From Cytophagaceae bacterium UBA6715 (lineage in GTDB: Bacteria; Bacteroidota; Bacteroidia; Cytophagales; Spirosomataceae): a DNA stretch of 19,142 nucleotides. The translations under genes and the position numbers were made by a program. The first letter of the stretch is position 1. The number at the start of each line of letters is the position of its first letter. Shown here piece after piece: positions 8,126 to 13,503 of the stretch. The DNA lies in NCBI GenBank assembly GCA_002454335.1, contig DKIP01000009.1:21673-40814 (forward strand), in the 5' to 3' direction. Below the pieces are notes generated by a model. That model did not search any database, was not told the DNA's origin, and was given only the letters and a program-made list of their open reading frames with translations.

Positions 8126-8502
8126 TGCATGATATAGCCTCTCGGGATGACATCAAGGTTTTTGTGGACGCCTTTTATGGTGGCATGAAATCGGATGATC
8201 TTGTGGGGCATATTTTCTTGGATGTTATGCAGGTGGATTGGTCTCATCATTTACCCAAAATGTATGATTTCTGGGAAATGTTATTGCTCGATGGGACAAA
8301 TTACAAAGGCGCCCCCATGCGTCCTCACTTGGAAGTAAACCAAAAAGTACCCCTAACAATGGCCCATTTTGACCGTTGGTTCGAATTGTTTTCCGCTACG
8401 CTGGATGCACATTTTGCAGGTCCTAAAACGGAGGAGGCGAAAACGAAAGCTTGGAACATCGCACAGACGTGGGCGTATAAATTTAAGTTGATAAATCAGT
8501 AG
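8125..8502 (+). CDS. Group III truncated haemoglobin
   Basis: 125 residues, typical of group III (P-type) truncated globins. Family landmarks are visible: FVDAFYGG with the B-helix Tyr18, HHLPKMYDFWEMLL, then Y-KGAPMRPH with the proximal haem His at 68, and HFDRWFELF with the G-helix Trp85. There is no signal peptide, so it should be cytosolic. Group III globins bind O2 or NO and have been linked to nitrosative-stress protection or peroxide chemistry. The ATG shares its A with the TAA of the haloperoxidase-like gene, which suggests translational coupling. Its TAG stop at 8500-8502 is formed by the first bases of a palindromic repeat whose hairpin then acts as a terminator. Confidence 0.93.
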   Translation: MHDIASRDDIKVFVDAFYGGMKSDDLVGHIFLDVMQVDWSHHLPKMYDFWEMLLLDGTNYKGAPMRPHLEVNQKVPLTMAHFDRWFELFSATLDAHFAGPKTEEAKTKAWNIAQTWAYKFKLINQ

Positions 8503-8527
8503 AGACGCGATACTTCGCGTCTTTTTT
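8499..8527 (+). terminator. REP-like hairpin serving as terminator of the globin gene
   Basis: An 8-bp perfect stem, AGACGCGA (8503-8510) with TCGCGTCT (8515-8522), encloses the loop TACT and is followed by a run of six Ts. The preceding GTAG (8499-8502) contains the globin stop codon and would pair with a CTAC arm that is absent here but present in the related copy at 8654-8684. Confidence 0.75.
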
Positions 8528-8531
8528 ATTT

Positions 8532-8626
8532 CCCCAGGTTAAAACCTGGGGTTATTACTATTTGATAAGTGTAAGTATTATAGCCCTATGCTTCGGTCTA
8601 GAGATTCCTAAGTTTAAAACCTGGGG
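8532..8626. repeat. Three copies of the 20-base CCCCAG hairpin, two degenerate
   Basis: The copy at 8532-8551 is perfect: CCCCAGGTT, AA, AACCTGGGG. The copy at 8584-8603 keeps the length and the CTTCGGTCT centre, but its arms have decayed. The copy at 8607-8626 keeps an intact right arm (AACCTGGGG) with three changes in the left arm. They fill the gap between the convergent globin and acyltransferase-like genes and are flanked by the two GACGCG palindromes. Confidence 0.7.
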
Positions 8627-8653
8627 TTATGATTTTTATCATAGATTTTCGTG

Positions 8654-8684
8654 GTAGGGAAGACGCGAGGTATCACGTCTCTAC
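8654..8684. repeat. Second GACGCG palindrome, inverted relative to the one at 8499
   Basis: GTAG (8654-8657) pairs with CTAC (8681-8684), and AGACG (8661-8665) pairs with CGTCT (8676-8680). The centre reads GGTAT, the reverse complement of the ATACT-type centre in the copy at 8503-8522 with one change, so the two copies lie in opposite orientation. Confidence 0.6.
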
Positions 8685-8711
8685 ATTATTTTGTAAAGTC
8701 TAACGTCTATT

Positions 8712-9797
8712 CTACAATTTCCAATAAATCTTCTTGCTATCCAGGAAGCTGGCCAATTTGATTACGATGGCTAATGCTACAAACGCATTAAGTACCTGAG
8801 CCCAATCTGACGGGATATGGCTGATTTTGGCAATAAATCCCACAAATACATAGGTCGTTTTCGTGAGCCATTGCGGAACCAAGGTTTCGAAAAATAGGTA
8901 AATGAATATCGAGTTATTTCCCATCGAATTCAAATAAGCGGGTAATTGAAATCTAGGTTTCTCAGGTATCCAGTTCGCATAAAATAATGCCATCATCAGT
9001 GTTACCCATCCCGCCGATGCAACAGTAAAGGAAAGCGTTGCCGTACGTTTGATGATGGGTAATCCAGCTAAATCGAGACCGTAACCAACAATAATTCCTA
9101 AAAATCCCAAGCCGATCAATGTCCTTACAACTGTTTTGGGAGGCGAAGTTCGATGAATTAGCCGGCCAATTAATGCTCCCCAAATCGTATGTGCCGCTGT
9201 AGGTATCGCATTCATCGCAATCCAATGTCCGGAACTTAGTTTCCCCATCAAGAGCATGTCGATGTAAGATCCATAATTTTTGTCGGGCGTATAGGCCTGA
9301 TCATACCCTGGGATGTCGGTAAAGACGTATAAGGAATGCGATAGGAGTAATAAAAATAAGGATGCCGCGAGTTGTAATGGGATAGAAAATCTCAATAATG
9401 CGAAGGTAATAATTGTCGTGATGGCGAGTTGGCACAATACATTCCATAGTTCAAATACCATTTCGCCGCGATGTACACAAATCAATATGATTCCGAAGAA
9501 CAGCAACAAGAATGACCTTTTTAGTACTTTGGGCCATAATTGTGCATAAGATGCCCCTTCATCCATGCGCTTGTAGGTAGAAAAATACAAGGCAGAGCCT
9601 GCAATCATCATGAAGCTGGGTTGGAATAAATCCAAGAAATGCAATCCTTCCCAAGTAGCATGAAAGAATTGTTGGATGACAAAGGAATGTGGAAATAAAT
9701 TCGCTAGCTTACTATACACGCCGGCACTTTCGGCGGCAAGGAGTACGAGAATGAAACCTCGGAAATAATCAACAGCAGGGAAGCGTTTTTTGATCAT
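8712..9797 (-). CDS. Membrane acyltransferase-like protein (HGSNAT / DUF5009, COG4299 type)
   Basis: 361 residues with about ten hydrophobic spans. The start RFPAVDYFRGFILVLLAAES matches the first helix of heparan-alpha-glucosaminide N-acetyltransferase-like proteins. The segment FFHATWEGLHFLDLFQPSFMMIAG matches their pattern of His, Trp, Gly, Phe-x-Asp-Leu and Pro-x-Phe in the second helix. Near the end, MGNNSIFIYLFFE is the equivalent of the family's conserved Gly-Asn helix. Human HGSNAT moves acetyl groups across a membrane onto glucosamine, and bacterial members (including NagX-like proteins) are mostly uncharacterised. It probably sits in the inner membrane and may modify an envelope sugar. 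It is divergent from the GHMP kinase with its own promoter-like sequence. Topology is sure; activity is inference. Confidence 0.75.
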   Translation of the reverse strand: MIKKRFPAVDYFRGFILVLLAAESAGVYSKLANLFPHSFVIQQFFHATWEGLHFLDLFQPSFMMIAGSALYFSTYKRMDEGASYAQLWPKVLKRSFLLLFFGIILICVHRGEMVFELWNVLCQLAITTIITFALLRFSIPLQLAASLFLLLLSHSLYVFTDIPGYDQAYTPDKNYGSYIDMLLMGKLSSGHWIAMNAIPTAAHTIWGALIGRLIHRTSPPKTVVRTLIGLGFLGIIVGYGLDLAGLPIIKRTATLSFTVASAGWVTLMMALFYANWIPEKPRFQLPAYLNSMGNNSIFIYLFFETLVPQWLTKTTYVFVGFIAKISHIPSDWAQVLNAFVALAIVIKLASFLDSKKIYWKL

Positions 9798-9816
9798 GGG
9801 TTTAGCTTATGACGTT

Positions 9817-9844
9817 CAAAGGTAAACTATTTTTTTAAATTCAA
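9817..9844 (-). promoter_or_regulatory. Candidate promoter of the HGSNAT-like gene
   Basis: Read on the minus strand: TTG (9844-9842), 17 bases, then TACCTTTG (9824-9817), a match to TAnnTTTG. The box ends 19 bases before the ATG at 9797. Confidence 0.55.
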
Positions 9845-9849
9845 TTTTG

Positions 9850-9857
9850 TACTTTTG
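9850..9857 (+). promoter_or_regulatory. Candidate -7 box (TACTTTTG) for the GHMP kinase operon
   Basis: TACTTTTG matches TAnnTTTG and ends 17 bases before ATG 9875. A -33 TTG is not evident; the upstream DNA is a T/A run. The box adjoins the minus-strand promoter, so the two units may share control. Confidence 0.45.
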
Positions 9858-9874
9858 TTTACGAACAAAAAAAT

Positions 9875-10951
9875 ATGATTGTATCTACTCCGGGTCGGAT
9901 TTGCTTGTTTGGTGAACATCAAGATTATTTGGGTTTACCCGTCATTGCGGCTGCGATATCTAAACGTATCCAATTGAAAGGAGCATTTCGCCCTGATCGG
10001 ATCGTGCATTTTGAACTGCCTGATATTCAGCAATCGGAAACGTTTAATTTAGATTTTCCGCTTTCTTATACCAAAGAACGTGATTATTTCAAAAGTGTCT
10101 TGAATGTGCTTGCTCGGAAAGGGCATGTTTTTGATAAAGGATTGGAGATAGAAGTTCGCGGTAACATTCCCATCAATTCAGGGACTTCGAGTTCATCTGC
10201 ATTGCTTGTTTCATGGGTTGAGTTGTTGAATGAAATGTTTCAACTAGGTTATACACAAAAAGAAGTTGGGGAGATTACCTATGAAGCTGAAGTGTTAGAA
10301 TTTACGGAGCCCGGCGGAATGATGGATCAATATTCTACGGCAGTTGGAAATGTGATTTATTTAGCGAGCCAACCGGAGATTTCGATTACGACGTATCAGC
10401 AGGCTTTGGGTACATTTGTCTTGGGAGATTCTGGAGAACCTAAAGATACCTTGGGAATATTGTCCCGAGTTAAATTTGGGACCTTAGGTGGAATTCAAAA
10501 GATTAAGTCGGTTGATGCTTCATTTGATTTAGCGACAGCAAGTGTTACATTTTGTGATCAATATCGGAGCCTATTGACCGAGGATGAATGGGTGCTATTA
10601 ACTGCCAATATTTCTGATCGGGATATCCTCTTAGCGGCGAAGAAAATGTTTGAGGGAGATGAAGTTTGGGATGATGTTCGCCTGGGGAAACTGTTAAATG
10701 AACATCAGGAAAATCTACGTGAATATAAGCAAATTTCGACGCCTAAAATCGATCGCATGATTTCGGCGTCTTTAGAGGCAGGTGCATTAGGGGCTAAAAT
10801 CAATGGTTCTGGAGGGGGTGGATGTATGTTTGCATATGCGCCAACAAATCCAGAGGCAGTCGTGGAGGCAATCGAGAAAGAGGGAGGAAAAGCCTATATC
10901 ATCCGAGTGGATGTGGGGACTCAACAAGAAAAAGCAAGTTTATTTTATTAA
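9875..10951 (+). CDS. Galactokinase-like GHMP sugar kinase
   Basis: 358 residues with all three GHMP motifs. Motif 1 is PGRICLFGEHQDYLG (6-20), close to the galactokinase signature (PGR, GEH, DY). Motif 2 is the phosphate loop PINSGTSSSSAL (99-110). Motif 3 is INGSGGGGCMF (309-319). The likely catalytic base is Asp151 in GGMMDQYSTAVG, equivalent to the galactokinase MDQ segment. It should transfer ATP phosphate to C1 of a sugar or sugar acid in the cytosol. Substrate is uncertain: galactose, L-arabinose, fucose or a uronic acid are all candidates, because the second half is not recognisably GalK. It is 3 bases from a sugar nucleotidyltransferase gene, which points to nucleotide-sugar salvage rather than the Leloir route. 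A heptose kinase seems less likely given motif 1. Confidence 0.85.
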   Translation: MIVSTPGRICLFGEHQDYLGLPVIAAAISKRIQLKGAFRPDRIVHFELPDIQQSETFNLDFPLSYTKERDYFKSVLNVLARKGHVFDKGLEIEVRGNIPINSGTSSSSALLVSWVELLNEMFQLGYTQKEVGEITYEAEVLEFTEPGGMMDQYSTAVGNVIYLASQPEISITTYQQALGTFVLGDSGEPKDTLGILSRVKFGTLGGIQKIKSVDASFDLATASVTFCDQYRSLLTEDEWVLLTANISDRDILLAAKKMFEGDEVWDDVRLGKLLNEHQENLREYKQISTPKIDRMISASLEAGALGAKINGSGGGGCMFAYAPTNPEAVVEAIEKEGGKAYIIRVDVGTQQEKASLFY

Positions 10952-10954
10952 GAT

Positions 10955-11824
10955 ATGAAAAAGAGATTATTGATTTTGGCAGGTGGTATGGCATCGCGCA
11001 TGAAGAAAGCGATGGCGGAAGGAGCAAGTGATTTAGATCCTAATTTGGTTGCGCAAGCGAATTCGGTGACAAAGGGAATGATTCAAGTAGGAAAGAATGG
11101 AAAAACCCTGATTGATTATCAATTATACAATGCGCATTTGGCGGGGATCGAGGAAGTAATGCTTTTATTACATCCTTCGGATACTGTATCGCAGGAATAT
11201 TGTGAGTCTTTGATGGCCAAAGATGCTTGCTGGGGAATGAAGATACTATTTGCGCGCCAACAAATCGCTGCGGATCGGGAGAAACCAGCTGGAACTGCAG
11301 ATGCGGTTTATCAGGCATTGATGCAGCATGCCGACTGGCAAAAAGGACGCGTTATTGTATGTAACTCGGATAATTTATACAGCGTGAATGCGCTGAAAAC
11401 GCTTTGGAATTCTCCGGAACCCAATGCGTTAATTTCGTATCACCGAGATAGTTTATTATATCCTGCGGAGCGTATTTCGGCATTTGCCTTGATTCGTACA
11501 AATGAGGCCGGGTATTTATTGGAAATCATCGAAAAGCCTACGGCGGAGCAGGCGGCGGAATTGATGTCTAAAATTGGTCGTTTAGGAGTAAGTATGAATG
11601 TATTTGTGTTTGAGGCATCGACTTTCTTGCCTTATTTAGCAAAGACGCCGTTTCATCCTGTTCGTAATGAGAAAGAATTACCTACTTCTGTTGTCATGTT
11701 TGGAGAAGGTGAGGGGCGTGGTTTTTACGCGATTCCGTTGGCTGAAAATGTGCCTGATTTGACTTCGAAAGAGGATATTATGGTGATGCAACAATATTTA
11801 GAAGAGACCTACGGGGATTTTTAA
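10955..11824 (+). CDS. Sugar-1-phosphate nucleotidyltransferase
   Basis: 289 residues with a GT-A-like nucleotidyltransferase fold. LILAGGMASRM (6-16) is the nucleotide-binding loop (AGGxxxR). GTADAV (113-118) and the NSDN segment (137-140) occupy the usual nucleotide-binding and metal-binding positions, and IEKPT (192-196) is the conserved Glu-Lys-Pro that contacts the sugar phosphate. A 25-residue insert follows the first loop (KKAMAEGASDLDPN), so this is not a standard RmlA, GalU or GlgC. The reaction would be NTP plus sugar-1-phosphate to NDP-sugar plus pyrophosphate; base and sugar are unknown. The tight spacing to the GHMP kinase implies that it uses the kinase product. Two hairpins with T tracts follow its stop. 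Confidence 0.87.
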   Translation: MKKRLLILAGGMASRMKKAMAEGASDLDPNLVAQANSVTKGMIQVGKNGKTLIDYQLYNAHLAGIEEVMLLLHPSDTVSQEYCESLMAKDACWGMKILFARQQIAADREKPAGTADAVYQALMQHADWQKGRVIVCNSDNLYSVNALKTLWNSPEPNALISYHRDSLLYPAERISAFALIRTNEAGYLLEIIEKPTAEQAAELMSKIGRLGVSMNVFVFEASTFLPYLAKTPFHPVRNEKELPTSVVMFGEGEGRGFYAIPLAENVPDLTSKEDIMVMQQYLEETYGDF

Positions 11825-11834
11825 CATATTTATT

Positions 11835-11899
11835 CCCCAGACTAAAGTCTGGGGTTATTTTTTAGCCCCAGGTTCTAACCTGGGGTTTCTTTTTTTTGT
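11835..11899 (+). terminator. Two tandem CCCCAG hairpins, each followed by a T tract
   Basis: Hairpin 1 (11835-11854): CCCCAGACT, AA, AGTCTGGGG, then TTATTTTTT. Hairpin 2 (11866-11885): CCCCAGGTT, CT, AACCTGGGG, then TTTC and eight Ts. Both fit intrinsic terminators and both are copies of the palindrome family at 3039 and 8532. They probably end the kinase-nucleotidyltransferase transcript and isolate the permease gene. Confidence 0.8.
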
Positions 11900-11923
11900 T
11901 ATCTAGGAATTATTTGTACTTTG
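11895..11923 (+). promoter_or_regulatory. Possible promoter for the GntP-type permease
   Basis: TTTG (11895-11898), 18 bases, then TACTTTG (11917-11923), one base short of TAnnTTTG. It is placed so that transcription would start just upstream of ATG 11945. Weak because the -7 box is imperfect. Confidence 0.3.
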
Positions 11924-11944
11924 GTGCAAAACCTATTTGATAAG

Positions 11945-13258
11945 ATGTCCATTGCAATCGTAATCCTGAGTATAGGCCTTTTGGTCTTTCTGATTACCTA
12001 TTTAAAGGTAAATTCATTTGTCGCATTTTTATTGGTCAGTATCTTCAGCGGAATCATGTTAGGCTTACCCCTGCCTGATTTAGCTAAATCGATTCAAAAA
12101 AGTTTGGGGGATACATTGGGTTCTTTGGTGACCATCATTGTACTGGGGGCCATGTTGGGGAAATTAGTGGCTGCGAGTGGAGCGGCCCAGCAAATTTCTT
12201 CGTCTTTGATACGCTTATTTGGCGAGAAGCATATCAGTTGGGGCCTTATGGTTACCGGATTCGTAATTGGTATTCCTTTGTTTTATAATGTGGGATTCGT
12301 ATTAATGATTCCATTAATATTCGCACTCGTTCAGCGTTACAAATTAAATCCTTTGTTGGCAGGCGTCCCCATGATGGCATCCTTGTCGGTGGCCCATGGC
12401 TATTTGCCCCCGCATCCATCTCCTGCGGCATTGGTGGCTCAATTTGGTGCAAATATGGGCTTGACCTTGAGCTATGGAATATTGGTGTCTATCCCTGCAA
12501 TTATTTTGGCAGGACCACTCTTTGCAAAAACTTTGGTTCACATTCAGCCAAAAGCGTCAAAATCTTTCGTAACGCAAGAAATTCCTGCTGAGGCGTTGCC
12601 AAGTATGGCAACTAGTTTTTTGACGGCTTTGTTGCCCGTATTCCTTTTGGTCTGTACGACGGCTTTGGATATTCAATTGGGCAAGAATTCGCCCGCTTCA
12701 CCTATTTTACATTTAATTGCTGATCCTGCCATGGTGATGTTGATTGCGATTTGTTTTGCGACGTATACGTTGGGGCTCCGACTCGGTAAATCGATGGAAT
12801 CTGTCATGTCTATTTATGGGGATGCGGTAAAAGATGTCGCGATGATTCTCTTGATTATTGGAGGTGCGGGAACATTTAAAGAGGTTTTATTGGCCTCCGG
12901 GGTAAGTAAAGAAATAGCTGCTTATTTGGGTAATTTACCAATTCCCCCCTTGGTTTTGGGTTGGTTGATGGCCGCCATCATTCGTGTATGTATCGGTTCA
13001 GCCACAATTGCGGGATTGACAGCCGCAGGGATGATTTTGCCTTTAGTTGCAGCGGGAGGGGTGAATCCTAATCTTATGGTATTGAGTATCGGCGCGGGTA
13101 GTTTAATGTTTTCGCACGTGAATGACACTGGCTTCTGGATGTTTAAGGAATATTTTAACCTGACTGTCAAAGAAACCATACGTTCATGGTCTTTGATGGA
13201 GACAATTGTTTCTATCACAGGTTTAATGGGGGTACTTGTTCTGGATCAATTGTTGTAA
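11945..13258 (+). CDS. GntP-family gluconate/sugar-acid:H+ symporter
   Basis: 437 residues from ATG 11945, near the 440-450 usual for GntP, and hydrophobic throughout with about 12 membrane spans. Strong family segments are PLFYNVGFVLMIPLIFAL, GVPMMASLSVAHGYLPPHPSP, and near the C-terminus SHVNDTGFWMFKEYFNLTV followed by SWSLMETI. Family members import gluconate, idonate, fructuronate or related sugar acids across the inner membrane with protons. In-frame TTG 11921 and GTG 11924 are alternative starts but overlap the promoter-like region. No gluconate kinase or dehydratase gene adjoins it. The nearest enzymes are the GHMP kinase and nucleotidyltransferase, on the same strand but behind two hairpins, so a shared pathway is a guess. 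Confidence 0.92.
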   Translation: MSIAIVILSIGLLVFLITYLKVNSFVAFLLVSIFSGIMLGLPLPDLAKSIQKSLGDTLGSLVTIIVLGAMLGKLVAASGAAQQISSSLIRLFGEKHISWGLMVTGFVIGIPLFYNVGFVLMIPLIFALVQRYKLNPLLAGVPMMASLSVAHGYLPPHPSPAALVAQFGANMGLTLSYGILVSIPAIILAGPLFAKTLVHIQPKASKSFVTQEIPAEALPSMATSFLTALLPVFLLVCTTALDIQLGKNSPASPILHLIADPAMVMLIAICFATYTLGLRLGKSMESVMSIYGDAVKDVAMILLIIGGAGTFKEVLLASGVSKEIAAYLGNLPIPPLVLGWLMAAIIRVCIGSATIAGLTAAGMILPLVAAGGVNPNLMVLSIGAGSLMFSHVNDTGFWMFKEYFNLTVKETIRSWSLMETIVSITGLMGVLVLDQLL

Positions 13259-13503
13259 ATTATTAGAATATTTATATTTATTCATTTCTAGTTTATTTTT
13301 ATTTTCTAAGAATAGTGAAATTGGGTTTTGTTAAATCATTCAAATTTGGTTTGATTTTGAAGGTTTTTGTTTGAAAAAAATGAAATTGGTCAATTTTTAT
13401 GTTAATAATTTAACCAAAATTTGTCAGTTTATTAACATTTCTCTAAATTCCCGACAGTTTGATCAACTATCAACAAATTTTTTCAACCCTAACTAACAAG
13501 TAC
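13259..13503. other. AT-rich leader region upstream of susC
   Basis: A 245-base gap, very AT-rich, with repeated TTTG runs at about 13322-13373. It has an inverted repeat, GTTAA (13401-13405) and TTAAC (13410-13414) around TAAT, that could be an operator or just reflect base composition. I find no exact TAnnTTTG box and no clear intrinsic terminator for the permease gene. The susC promoter must be somewhere here, but I cannot place it. Confidence 0.4.

Noticed and set aside
8503..8711. Small RNA gene in the repeat island
   Set aside because: Hairpins are present, but there is no promoter-like box or conserved RNA architecture; the repeat-family explanation fits all of them.
10822..11031. Plus-strand 69-codon frame across the kinase/nucleotidyltransferase junction
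   Set aside because: It overlaps two clear genes in another frame and its product is low-complexity Arg/Gly; it is a frame shadow.
9875..11824. D-glycero-D-manno-heptose kinase and guanylyltransferase pair (HddA/HddC)
   Set aside because: Motif 1 of the kinase is of the galactokinase type (PGR, GEH, DY) rather than the heptose-kinase type, and no heptose isomerase or epimerase gene adjoins it.
13401..13414. GTTAA-TAAT-TTAAC inverted repeat as a regulator binding site for susC
   Set aside because: Five-base AT-only arms are expected by chance in such AT-rich DNA and no regulator gene adjoins it. Mentioned only as part of the leader description.
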